Below, in pieces: positions 16,369 to 25,155 of a stretch of 64,000 bases of DNA. Positions within the stretch are counted from its first letter, which is position 1. Each line of letters opens with the position of its first letter. Both the position numbers and the translations under genes were made by a program. The DNA is from CAWHYG01 sp963833505. GTDB taxonomy: Bacteria; Eisenbacteria; RBG-16-71-46; CAIMUX01. The stretch spans positions 1,922,001 through 1,986,000 of the forward strand of contig CAWHYG010000007.1 in NCBI GenBank assembly GCA_963833505.1. Reading direction: 5' to 3'. The notes under the pieces were generated by a model. That model searched no databases and had not been told where the DNA came from. It saw only the letters and a program-made list of their open reading frames with translations.

Positions 16369-19300
16369 TCAGAACCACGATGGCTTCTCCCGAAGCTGCC
16401 CGGCCTCCTCCTTACCGAGCAGGATCCGCCCCAGCCGGTAGAAGTGCCGGATCATGGCGTCGCGGTCGGTCAGATGCCCGTACGGGATCTCGAAGACCTC
16501 GTAGCCTCGGTGCCGCAGCTCCTCGCGAATCTCCCGATCCTGGCGCTGCGTAGCGGGGTTTCCGTGAAGGTGATCGCCCATCCCGTCCAGGTAGATGCAA
16601 ATCCCCTCAGCCCGGTCGGCCGGATCCTCGTAGAAGAGGTCGGGCGTGGTTGAGCCGAGGGGTAGACCGAGCGAGATGTTTTTCTGGCCGATCGGAGATG
16701 GAAACCCCGCTCGCTCGAGGAGGGCGCGGATCGTGGCCTCCCCGTCATTCACCGGCAGTCCGCCTGTTGCCGTGGTCGGAAGCTGCGGCGGGATCGGGTG
16801 CGTGGGCGTGAGGTCGTTGCCCCAGGCACGCAGACGCTCCGCCGCGATCTCGCGATTGAGGTGCCGGTGGTAGAAGGCGTTACGGAACGTGTACAGGCAG
16901 TCAACGCAAGCCGAGGCGCACGCCGATGGACAGCCCTCCACGATCGCCAGGGCGGCCGCCACGACCTCCGCCCACCGGGTGGCCATCTGCTCGAGTAGCC
17001 CCGAACCACCGGGCATCGGATCGTAGAGCAGGACATCCACTTCCTCGGTGCCGGTCCTGCCCAGCGTGAGGACCTGAAGATCGTCGATTTCCATCTCCAG
17101 AACATCCGCGGCTCCCCTCCGCAGGGCCTCCGCGACGCTGTAGGCCTCGTCGCGATTCACGCATATCCGGACGCACAGCGCATCCGCCACCACGTCAGCG
17201 AAGAATCCAACGGACTCCACCGACCTGCCGCAACGCTCCCTATGGTCGGAAGCGAACTGGTCGCGATCCGCTTGCGACGCAAGCGCGGACCGGCTCTGTC
17301 CGCAGACCAGACACAGCGGGTAGCCCATTCGGGCCGTCCCGCGCACGAGCTGCGCAGCCCCGACGTTGACCAGGCGCAGGTGGACGGACGAGCGGAGCGT
17401 GACGTCCTTGGCGCCCCAGCGATACGCGTTCCCGGCCCCGTGACGCGCTTGCTCATATCCGAAGACGGACACCGGCAGCTGGAACCGGTAGTCCTCGTCG
17501 TCCGTGATGTGCGACTGGTGAGGAAGGTCCACGTCGCAGATCGGAACCGCAGCCAGAGCGGTGGCCCCTAGCCCCATGGCGGCACCCGCTGGCGCCGATC
17601 CCACCTCCACGATCGCTTCGTTGGCGATGTCCACCTGGAACACCGTGGGCTCGATCGCCTCGAGGTGGAAGAAGCGGGGGTAGAAACGGTGCCCGTTGGC
17701 ATAGATCAGGTTTCCGGGGATGTACTCCCGAAGAGCAAGCGCCAGGGCTCGCCGCAGCTCCCAGTCACGGAGCTCGCTCCCATACCGGGGCGCCTGGTGG
17801 AAACCAACCACGGTGCCGATGTCGAGTCCGTAGCCCGGCAGGAAGCCCTCGACCGCGAGGACAGCGTAGGTGTTCGTATCGTCGTACCCCTCCGCCTCCC
17901 GCCGCCTGCGGCTCTCGATCCCCTTGAGCTTCTTGATCAGCCGATCGCAGCGGCCACGCAGGGCATCCTCGTCGAGATCGAGCGTTCCCTTCTTCGCCCG
18001 CACCTCGTCCAGACGCCTCATCTGGTCGAGAGCCCAATGCAGCCGGCGGGTCAGCCGCGTGATGACGTCAGCCAGGCGCTCCGAGATTGCCGCGGTCTGG
18101 ATTGCGAGGCATTCCGGCGACACGACCGCCGCGTCCGCCACCGGCCATCCCTGCTCGAAGACCCGCCGCACGTGCTCCGTAATCCTGCCTTCGTGCTTTG
18201 ACAGGACACGAGCGAGTGGGCCAACGTCGAAAGCCGACGACCGAACGCGCCCGGCGTCATCAAAGAGATATTGCTTCACCTTCGTCGGGAAACAGTGCTG
18301 GAGCGAAAACTCAACCTCTCGCCTGTCCTCCTCGGTGAGGGGGCTATCGGCCCGGGCCAGCCGGAACAGCACGGTGAGCACGGCGGCGTGCACGTGCTTT
18401 CTCACCATCAGCTCGTTCTTCAGGTTGAAGCGGGGCGGTGTGATCAGGCCCTGGAGAAGCTTCAAGGGATCCGCAAAATAGGCCCGATCATGGCTCGCCG
18501 ATCTCGCGTACGTGACATTGACCGCCATTCTGTGCCTTCGCCCGGCCCTACCCGCGCGCTGCCAGTAGTTGGCGGGCAGCGGGGGCACGTTGCGCATCAG
18601 CACCGCATCCAAGGCGCCGATATCCACACCGAGCTCGAGTGTCGGCGTGCAGACGAGCGTGTTGACCAGCTCGTGCTCGCCTTTGAACGCCCGCTCCAAA
18701 ATCTCGCGATCATCCGCCGGGATCTGCGCCGAGTGCTCGCGCGGCCTCAGCATGGCGAAACCCTGGTCGAGGACCATGAGATCGTAGTCCTCTCCGCTCT
18801 CCTGCTCCGGAAGCAGCGTTCCCTGGCAGCGCCAGGCGGCGCAGACCATGTGCGGCGTCGGGCGTATGTGCGCTCGCCGGCAGGTGTCACAGCGGAGAAG
18901 CCCTCGATGGGCGGCGAGTCGAAGCTTGTCGGCGTCCACCTGCCGGACCCCGGCGCAACGCGGAAGCGCACGGTTCTTCGAGCCGGTCAGCGTCACGGAG
19001 GCAAGGAGCTGGAGGTCCTGAGCGAGCAGCTTCCAGAGCTCATCGAAGAACTCATCGCCGCGCTCAGAAGGCACCAGGAACCGCCGCGCGAGCTGTCGGG
19101 CCAGAGTTTCCCGATGGTCGCTCAGCCACTGCTGCACGCGGCCCCGGTCGTTCGCCAGGTCCCGCCGTAGCTTCAGACCCTTCGGGACACCGGGCATCAG
19201 AGGGAGATAGCCGCGCTGGATCTCGAAGTCTCCGTCTTGCCAGAACCGTGAGAAAATCCTCCCTTCCCGATCGAGGACGAGGCCCCCTCTCCGCGTGACA

Positions 19301-21813
19301 TCGAGGAGCGTCGCGACGCCGGAGACAAGATCCGCGGGAGAGGTGCCGAGGTGCCCGGCCCACTTATGGAAGAACGGTAGGTCAGCCGAAAGACCCGCAT
19401 ACTCGACGATCATGCGCCCCCAGGGTTCAAGGCCGATTCGCTGGCGCGCGCCGGTTGTGACCTCACGAAGAACCTGGATGCGGAGGAAGCGCTTGCGCTC
19501 CTCGCTGTGGCGGACTCCCTCGGCCTCCTTGCGATGGACGCGCCATACCTCCGGGACGAGCGCTCGGGACAAGTCGTCATCTCCATTCAGCAACTCGTCC
19601 AAGTGAGCCGTCAGATCGCCGACCGAAACGGACCCCTGAAGCAGCCGCTCGTACATGAGCGCCCGAAGACGATACCGGCGCGCGTGATCCTGCATCCAGC
19701 CGGCCTGGAAGGCCGCGTCCTGGCGGTTGTCCGCGAACACAAGAAGCCGGCGGCGTTCCGCGTACTGCAGCATGTTCTGCGTCAGCACATGGACGTCAGA
19801 GACCGTCACTGCGCGCACGGAACGAGCGGGCTCCCGGTACGCGCCCGGGCGCTGGCGCCCAAGCGCGCCGCACGCGACGCACGACGTGAGGTACCCGGGC
19901 GCCGTGTCCTTCTGACGCGCGGCGAGCAGCGCCACCAGCGCGCCCTCCCGCCCGCAGCCGTCGCATCGTTCTCGCCGGGCCGGATGGAGCGCCCCACAGA
20001 AGCGACACAGGAAGACGCCGGCACCCCAGCGGCGGGGCGCTTGTTCTGGTTGCTCCCGTTCGTCCTCGTCACCGTCCTCGCCAGAACCCTCATCCGGTTG
20101 GTCGTCCGTGGCCAGGCGGTCGACCAGAACGACCCGGTGGCCTCCCTTGGGCTGATCGAGCGGACGCCAGACGACACGTCCATCAACGGCATCGCCTCCG
20201 TCCGGGCTGCGTTCCAGAAAGCCGAAGTCGGCCACGTGGTGGAAGAAGTAGTGCTGTCCGCAGGTCGTGCAGCTCATCACGGGCAGCCGGTAGAGCTCGC
20301 CGTCTCCGGAGGTCGCGTCCTCGGACGAGAGCCATAGCCTGGGTCCGGTCAGGTCGACCGGAAACGTGACGACGGCGCCTCCGACCCCGCGCACGAAAGC
20401 GTGTACGACCGGGCGCACGAGCGGGCGTCCCTCCTTCCGTGAGACGGCACCGAGCGCAAGCCACGCCAGGACCTCCTCCTCAGGGACGGGCCGGCCGACC
20501 TTCTCGGCGAGATCCTGCACCAGGCCGGCGACTGGCCGCGGAGTGCGCAGCGCATCCGCAATCTGGTATACGAGCTCGTTCGTCGCCAGGCGATCGAACA
20601 GGCTCTCCTGCCAATGAGCCGCATCGAGGCGCAAACCTGTCATCGACTGAAAGACGCCCTGGAGAATCCGTACGGCGCCTTCCGGAGGCTGGTCGGCCTC
20701 CACTCCCGCCACCGCATCGAGGATCGTCCGGAGTTGCACCGAGGGGTCGCCTGGAAGCGGACCCGGCAGCATTCGACCGCTCCCCCAGACCTCAGGCTCG
20801 TATTCCTCGCCAACCAACGTCACAGAGGCCGCCGGAACGCCAAAGAAGCGGGCGGCAAATTCCCGCCCCGCTTCCGCGCCTCGCTCGGGGTCCGCGATGG
20901 TCGCGGAGGTTGCGACACAAGCCGTCTCCGTAGGATCACGCCCGCAAAACGTGCGCAGGCGCCGGATGAGGCACGCCGTCTCCGCGCCAGCGGCCCCGCT
21001 GAAAGTGTGTGCCTCGTCGAACACAAGGAACTCGAGGCGGGACTCATCGAATAGCTCGATGTCCCTCTGGCGCGTGAGCAGAAGCTCGAGCTGCTTCACG
21101 TTCGTCAGGAGGATCCGCGGCTGCCTCCCCGCCTCGCGCATCTCGTCCCTAGAAGCGCGCTCCTCCGGCGGATGAATCGCATGCGGCTGCCGTTCCCTGC
21201 GAGCTGTCTCCAGTGACCTCAGATAGTCGGCCCGCGAAGCTCCAGGGGTCAATCGGGCACCTGGCACGTCCGCCGTGTGCTCCGGCGTCTTGCCGATGTA
21301 CATCCCGAACGACACGCCGGTGCCGGCCAGGAGTTCCCGAAGTCGGCCGAGCTGATCCTCGGCCAGCGCGTTCATCGGGTAGACGACGACAGCCACGATC
21401 CCTTCCGGCGCTTTCTGATCACGCAGGGCCAGGCAGCGGCTGATGATCGGGTAGAGAAAGCACTCGGTCTTTCCGGAGCCTGTCCCCGTGGCGACCAGGG
21501 TCGTCCTGCCCGTCGCGATGGCCCTGATCGCAGTCTCCTGATGTCCATAAACGTGGGGATAGGGCGCCAGGTTCGCAAGGTGCGGATGCAGGACACCCTC
21601 CGCCACGAGGTCGGCGATCCTTGAGCCCTTCCGGAAAGACCGGCTGAGGCTGATGAAGGGCCCTTTCATGAGCGGCGTGGCCCGCGTTTCCTCGAGATTC
21701 AGGAGCCGGCGCATTTGCTCGTGGAGGCCCCGGTCGGCGAAGGGGTACGTCGTGAGCTGGTAGCGAAGGAAGTCGCCGACGACCTTCTCGGCATAGGTGA
21801 TGGGGTTCAGCAT
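16369..21813 (-). CDS. YprA-family DEAD/DEAH helicase with DUF1998 and C-terminal nuclease-like domain
   Basis: A 1814-aa superfamily 2 helicase, last gene of the defence operon. Helicase motifs in order: GHQETAI (Q-like), Walker A ATGTGSGKTE (about residue 111), FDEAHTF (about 267), TSATIAD, LLVFADNRQDAAFQ, and QRAGRAGRR (about 1087). Between and after them are Cys clusters of zinc-ribbon type (CRFCGALHP...CDGCG; CDTCRRAH). A DUF1998/MZB-like domain with GCPSACASACVDCLY lies near 1630. The last ~120 residues read as a DUF559/Vsr-like PD-(D/E)XK fold: TTPDLFYEDP, then ICIYLDGMGDH, then REELRHRGYEVFEI. Size and DUF1998 recall Druantia DruE and other YprA/MrfA relatives more than the smaller DISARM DrmA. 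It starts 3 nt after the DUF4276 gene. Helicase and DUF1998 calls are strong; the nuclease call is moderate. Confidence 0.85.
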   Translation of the reverse strand: MLNPITYAEKVVGDFLRYQLTTYPFADRGLHEQMRRLLNLEETRATPLMKGPFISLSRSFRKGSRIADLVAEGVLHPHLANLAPYPHVYGHQETAIRAIATGRTTLVATGTGSGKTECFLYPIISRCLALRDQKAPEGIVAVVVYPMNALAEDQLGRLRELLAGTGVSFGMYIGKTPEHTADVPGARLTPGASRADYLRSLETARRERQPHAIHPPEERASRDEMREAGRQPRILLTNVKQLELLLTRQRDIELFDESRLEFLVFDEAHTFSGAAGAETACLIRRLRTFCGRDPTETACVATSATIADPERGAEAGREFAARFFGVPAASVTLVGEEYEPEVWGSGRMLPGPLPGDPSVQLRTILDAVAGVEADQPPEGAVRILQGVFQSMTGLRLDAAHWQESLFDRLATNELVYQIADALRTPRPVAGLVQDLAEKVGRPVPEEEVLAWLALGAVSRKEGRPLVRPVVHAFVRGVGGAVVTFPVDLTGPRLWLSSEDATSGDGELYRLPVMSCTTCGQHYFFHHVADFGFLERSPDGGDAVDGRVVWRPLDQPKGGHRVVLVDRLATDDQPDEGSGEDGDEDEREQPEQAPRRWGAGVFLCRFCGALHPARRERCDGCGREGALVALLAARQKDTAPGYLTSCVACGALGRQRPGAYREPARSVRAVTVSDVHVLTQNMLQYAERRRLLVFADNRQDAAFQAGWMQDHARRYRLRALMYERLLQGSVSVGDLTAHLDELLNGDDDLSRALVPEVWRVHRKEAEGVRHSEERKRFLRIQVLREVTTGARQRIGLEPWGRMIVEYAGLSADLPFFHKWAGHLGTSPADLVSGVATLLDVTRRGGLVLDREGRIFSRFWQDGDFEIQRGYLPLMPGVPKGLKLRRDLANDRGRVQQWLSDHRETLARQLARRFLVPSERGDEFFDELWKLLAQDLQLLASVTLTGSKNRALPRCAGVRQVDADKLRLAAHRGLLRCDTCRRAHIRPTPHMVCAAWRCQGTLLPEQESGEDYDLMVLDQGFAMLRPREHSAQIPADDREILERAFKGEHELVNTLVCTPTLELGVDIGALDAVLMRNVPPLPANYWQRAGRAGRRHRMAVNVTYARSASHDRAYFADPLKLLQGLITPPRFNLKNELMVRKHVHAAVLTVLFRLARADSPLTEEDRREVEFSLQHCFPTKVKQYLFDDAGRVRSSAFDVGPLARVLSKHEGRITEHVRRVFEQGWPVADAAVVSPECLAIQTAAISERLADVITRLTRRLHWALDQMRRLDEVRAKKGTLDLDEDALRGRCDRLIKKLKGIESRRRREAEGYDDTNTYAVLAVEGFLPGYGLDIGTVVGFHQAPRYGSELRDWELRRALALALREYIPGNLIYANGHRFYPRFFHLEAIEPTVFQVDIANEAIVEVGSAPAGAAMGLGATALAAVPICDVDLPHQSHITDDEDYRFQLPVSVFGYEQARHGAGNAYRWGAKDVTLRSSVHLRLVNVGAAQLVRGTARMGYPLCLVCGQSRSALASQADRDQFASDHRERCGRSVESVGFFADVVADALCVRICVNRDEAYSVAEALRRGAADVLEMEIDDLQVLTLGRTGTEEVDVLLYDPMPGGSGLLEQMATRWAEVVAAALAIVEGCPSACASACVDCLYTFRNAFYHRHLNREIAAERLRAWGNDLTPTHPIPPQLPTTATGGLPVNDGEATIRALLERAGFPSPIGQKNISLGLPLGSTTPDLFYEDPADRAEGICIYLDGMGDHLHGNPATQRQDREIREELRHRGYEVFEIPYGHLTDRDAMIRHFYRLGRILLGKEEAGQLREKPSWF

Positions 21814-21816
21814 GCC

Positions 21817-22413
21817 TTACCTCGTGTCTTGCAACCGATCCAGATGGCGTAGAAGCCGACCGAGGCTCGCACTCCGGTAGGCGGCGATCCTCGGGCGCCA
21901 AGTTCTTGTGGCGAACTCGGTAATCATCGCCGTGTAGCCGGGCCCCACACTCGCGGTGGAACCTGGCGCGGGAAGGAACCCCCCGAGAATAGCCTTCCTT
22001 CTGGACCTACGAGCAATCTCAATGAGCGCGAGCTTCGGATGCGGCAACTCGTCCGGATTCGCCGGCAGATCGCGACTTGGGACGCGAAGGAACGCTCCCA
22101 AGGTCTCATGGTCTGCAAGGAGCCAGGCTTCCACCGCTCGTACGACGATGTGGAGACGCGCCAGGGGCGCTGGCGAGGGAAGAAGGCGTTTCCGCAATCC
22201 CGGGGCGCACGCCTCATCGCTGTTGAGATCTCGGAGTATCAACCACGATGAGAATCGCGCAGCATTGTTGTAGCCGGCGAGCTTTTCGTCCAGATAGTGC
22301 TTGCCCTTCAAGCCGTACACCGCTGTTGTCCCGATCCCCGCATCCGCCAACAGACGTTTCCCGACGGCCTCGTCGGTACGACCTTCGACGGCAAGCGTGA
22401 TCGCATTCACCAT
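21817..22413 (-). CDS. TOPRIM-like DUF4276 protein, partner of the adjacent ATPase
   Basis: A 198-aa protein. The N-terminus AVEGRTDEAVGKRLL gives the glutamate of a TOPRIM-type fold. WLILRDLNSDEACAPG gives the D-x-(N/D)-x-D-like acidic motif, and RAVEAWLLADHETLGAFL is the signature Glu-Ala-Trp-Leu-x-Ala-Asp segment of DUF4276/RloB-like proteins. Such proteins pair with SMC-like ATPases in abortive-infection systems of the AbiL/RloAB/PARIS type, where the TOPRIM protein is the nuclease effector. Here the ATPase gene ends immediately upstream (GTG at 22416 or ATG at 22413 both fit). Effector role is inferred. Confidence 0.7.
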   Translation of the reverse strand: MVNAITLAVEGRTDEAVGKRLLADAGIGTTAVYGLKGKHYLDEKLAGYNNAARFSSWLILRDLNSDEACAPGLRKRLLPSPAPLARLHIVVRAVEAWLLADHETLGAFLRVPSRDLPANPDELPHPKLALIEIARRSRRKAILGGFLPAPGSTASVGPGYTAMITEFATRTWRPRIAAYRSASLGRLLRHLDRLQDTR

Positions 22414-22416
22414 CAC

Positions 22417-23562
22417 CTACCCCGAGAACCTGAGCAACAGCTGCTCGGGGCGCCCGGGTGCAACACGCGGCAGGACCGCTTCTCCGATGGAAATCCCGCC
22501 TTCCACAAGCGCCCGCACCTCATCATCCGACGCTGCGACGGTCACCGTCGTGCCTTCATGCGTCGGCTGTAGCAACAGCACCTCCTCCGCGCCAACACTC
22601 TCGTCGGAGAGAAGGCTTGCGGAGTGGGTGCTGACGATCACCTGTCGTCGGCTCTTGCGCGATACCTTCCACATCATGGCGGGCAGGTGACGGACAACGG
22701 CCTCATGGAGAGACAGCTCAGGTTCCTCAAGAAGCAGCGGACCCGTCCCGTCCAGCAGCGCCCACAGCAGGCCGCAGAGGCGCAATGTCCCATCCGAAAA
22801 CTGGTCCTCCTGCTGCCAACCAGCTTCCGGTCTCCAGTGTTCATACAGCCCCTTCAGATGTGGCCGGCCGGTTGCGCCGTCCCGCTCAAGCTGCAACTCC
22901 TTGAGCTGCGGCACCGCCACGCGCAGCGCGCCATTGATTCTTCTCAGCCGTGACTCGAACGTGCGCTTCTGGTCCTTTTGCATCCGTGCGAGCTGTTCCA
23001 GAAAGTCGCCGCCGTATGGGTCACGTTCCCTGCCGGCGGAGCGATCGGGCTCGCGAACGAGCTGCGGAACGATGTGGAGGTATCTTATCTGGGCAAAGAA
23101 CTCCGCAACGTCCCGAAAGGCCTTGTTCGCGTTGACCTGCTCGAGGTGGGTCTGGGCGAGGCGCCCGGGATCCGCGTCGTCGTCCGAGTCGGGCCGATTG
23201 AGCAGGACATTCTCGCCCTGCCAGACTCGTTCCTCCTTGACGATGGGTCGCCGCAAATTATCCTGAGCGAAAGCAAGTCGGTAGCGCCACACCTCCCCAT
23301 CGAGATCCACTGTCGTCTCGACGATGATGTTGGGATACCGCCGAGCGTGCAGCGACCGGATCTTTGACACCCCGCCGCGCTGCTCGACCGCCTGTTGCAA
23401 GCCGCCACGGGGCTCCGCAAGATCCCGCAGGAACCGGAAGGCGTCGAGCAGGTTGGACTTTCCACTCGCATTCGGGCCCACGAGAAAGACCCGTTGTGGA
23501 AGATCAACCTCCACACGGAGAAAGTTCCTCCAGTTCTGAAGGAAGAGCCTAGAAATGTGCAT
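22417..23562 (-). CDS. AAA/ABC-type ATPase (RecF/SMC-like) of a defence ATPase-TOPRIM pair
   Basis: A 381-aa ATPase. The N-terminus MHISRLFLQNWRNFLRVEV is typical of RecF/AAA_21-type heads; Walker A is GPNASGKSN (29-37). The Q-loop and insert contain a helical stretch (about 130-220). The C-terminal signature region FSDGTLRLCGLLWALL is followed by Walker B LLLEEPELSLHE and the switch histidine in VIVSTHSASLL. The start at 23562 is preferred because the 25 upstream codons run through a repeat. It is adjacent to the DUF4276 gene with no gap, consistent with a two-gene toxin/sensor unit. Upstream lies the 132-nt gap with 10-bp repeats. Confidence 0.83.
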   Translation of the reverse strand: MHISRLFLQNWRNFLRVEVDLPQRVFLVGPNASGKSNLLDAFRFLRDLAEPRGGLQQAVEQRGGVSKIRSLHARRYPNIIVETTVDLDGEVWRYRLAFAQDNLRRPIVKEERVWQGENVLLNRPDSDDDADPGRLAQTHLEQVNANKAFRDVAEFFAQIRYLHIVPQLVREPDRSAGRERDPYGGDFLEQLARMQKDQKRTFESRLRRINGALRVAVPQLKELQLERDGATGRPHLKGLYEHWRPEAGWQQEDQFSDGTLRLCGLLWALLDGTGPLLLEEPELSLHEAVVRHLPAMMWKVSRKSRRQVIVSTHSASLLSDESVGAEEVLLLQPTHEGTTVTVAASDDEVRALVEGGISIGEAVLPRVAPGRPEQLLLRFSG

Positions 23563-23615
23563 GGTAAGCTTCACCTCCCGCGTTCCCGCGGCCCCACCCC
23601 GGCGGCTCGCGGCGA

Positions 23616-23675
23616 ATCGCGCCAGATCGCGACACATCGCGACAAATCACGACAAATCCCGACGGATCGCGACAC
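23616..23675. repeat. six 10-bp direct repeats, helically phased, inside the defence operon
   Basis: Six contiguous 10-mers, all beginning ATC: ATCGCGCCAG, ATCGCGACAC, ATCGCGACAA, ATCACGACAA, ATCCCGACGG and ATCGCGACAC (plus strand). They fill the only sizeable gap of the minus-strand operon, between the AlbA_2 regulator stop (23695) and the ATPase start (23562). A 10-bp period puts every copy on the same face of the helix, as expected for a multi-site protein target. Confidence 0.92.
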
Positions 23676-23694
23676 GTCCTACGGGCCTGGCGGA

Positions 23695-25152
23695 TCATGG
23701 CTGCTCCTCTCGATTGAGGGCTCGGTACCGCGTTGCTTTCGCTCGACCGGTCGCCTCGATGAGGCCGGCATTCCGGAGCAGTCCAAGCTCCCGTTGGAGA
23801 GTGCGAGGCGTAACCGTCTCCTCGAGCTCGGCCAGAATCTCCGTAGCCGTGGCGAAGCCGCGGTTGCGCACTATAGATAGGACCGACTCAGCCCGACGGC
23901 TGAGAACCGCTCCCTTCTCGGACGTCGGCTCGACCATCGCCGGCCTAAACCGCACGACAAACGCCCCGGCAACCTCCTCGAATTCCGGTTCCGGGCACCC
24001 GTGCTTCCTGGCCTCGGTCAGGATCTTGTTCGTGCCCCGACCCCATCGCTCGATCAACCCCCGCCGGTAGAACACGTCCGCGATCAGTCGATTGCGCGGA
24101 TTGGAGTCGTGGGTGCCCTTCAGTTTCTCTGGTGTCAGACCGGGCGGGAGCGTTCCCGTGCTCCAAATCTCCATGCGGTCATCGTAGACGGCCACGCTGA
24201 CCGCGCCGCCGTCGACCGAATAGTCACGATGGATGATCGCATTGACGAGCGCCTCTCGGATCGCGAGGGGCGGGTAGCGCGGCGTGTCCACGCGCCGCAT
24301 CTGTCCTTCGACGAAGCGGCTGGCCACGGGCACATGCTCGTCGAGAAAGCGCTCTGCGTGCTCCAGAAGGGCAAAGGCGTTCCCTTTGTACTGCCGATTA
24401 TCTCGAAATTCGTCCTTGGTGATCCCCTGAAACCTGGCCAGTCGGATTTCGCCCATCGGATATCCGGGGCCGCCCTCTTTGCCGAAGACGATGGCCGCCG
24501 CCCGGGTGATCCCCTGGTCCGTCACAAGCTCCAGGCGTCGCAGAACGACCTCGGGTTTCTCTCCCAAGACGCCGGTCAGCCGCTTCGCCTCCACCGCGTC
24601 CTCCACGGTCCGATGAATCTCGTCCCGGTCAAGATCCTTGACCTTCCAGTCGGGCGCGATCCAGCGATCCCATGGCAGGTCTCGTTGCAGCCGCTCCACG
24701 ACACCGCTATCGAACTCCGCGTGGGACATCGCCTGGGTCGTGCTGCCGACCCGGATGTAGCCCCGCCCTTCGAAGGTGAACGGACCCGCGGACCGAGCCG
24801 ACGCGTCCACAATGATGACGGAGCCGCCAGACCCCACGGGCACGACCTTCGTATCAATGACCGCTGGTGGTTCAAGGCGTCGCGAGGCTGTTGCGATGTC
24901 ACGCTGGGTGCCTTCCGAAACCGCTTGCCCGAGGATCTTCCCGTCGTCCGAGACGCCGAAGAGCACCCGTCCCTTGCGTGTGGCGTTCAGCATGCCGCAC
25001 AGGGTCTTCATGGCCTCGCGCAACTGACCGGTTGAGCGCTTGAATTCCAGCGTCGGGCCCTCGCCGCGCCGGACCAGGCGGCGAAGGGAAGCCGTCCCCG
25101 CCGTTACCCCGCGCGCCTGTCGCGCTGCACCCGGTTTCTTCCTACTGGGCAT
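23695..25152 (-). CDS. AlbA_2 (Schlafen-like) and GHKL-ATPase-like regulator with winged helix
   Basis: A 485-aa protein of the COG2865 type. Residues about 25-145 are an AlbA_2/Schlafen-type domain (GEGPTLEFKRS, then FGVSDDGKILG and GYIRVGSTTQAMS). A HATPase_c_4-like domain follows, with REALVNAIIHRDYS (about 304) and RRGLIERWGRGTNKIL. The C-terminus is a winged helix (SVLSIVRNRGFATATEILAELEE). Such genes often accompany restriction and BREX-like loci, where they are thought to act as regulators. It begins 3 nt after the methyltransferase stop and precedes the phased 10-bp repeats, which would be a natural target for its winged helix. Target is inference. Confidence 0.8.
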   Translation of the reverse strand: MPSRKKPGAARQARGVTAGTASLRRLVRRGEGPTLEFKRSTGQLREAMKTLCGMLNATRKGRVLFGVSDDGKILGQAVSEGTQRDIATASRRLEPPAVIDTKVVPVGSGGSVIIVDASARSAGPFTFEGRGYIRVGSTTQAMSHAEFDSGVVERLQRDLPWDRWIAPDWKVKDLDRDEIHRTVEDAVEAKRLTGVLGEKPEVVLRRLELVTDQGITRAAAIVFGKEGGPGYPMGEIRLARFQGITKDEFRDNRQYKGNAFALLEHAERFLDEHVPVASRFVEGQMRRVDTPRYPPLAIREALVNAIIHRDYSVDGGAVSVAVYDDRMEIWSTGTLPPGLTPEKLKGTHDSNPRNRLIADVFYRRGLIERWGRGTNKILTEARKHGCPEPEFEEVAGAFVVRFRPAMVEPTSEKGAVLSRRAESVLSIVRNRGFATATEILAELEETVTPRTLQRELGLLRNAGLIEATGRAKATRYRALNREEQP

Positions 25153-25155
25153 CGA

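Noticed and set aside
23616..23675. CRISPR-like or iteron replication origin
   Set aside because: Repeats are 10 bp without spacers; no replication initiator gene is nearby. An operator inside an operon fits better.
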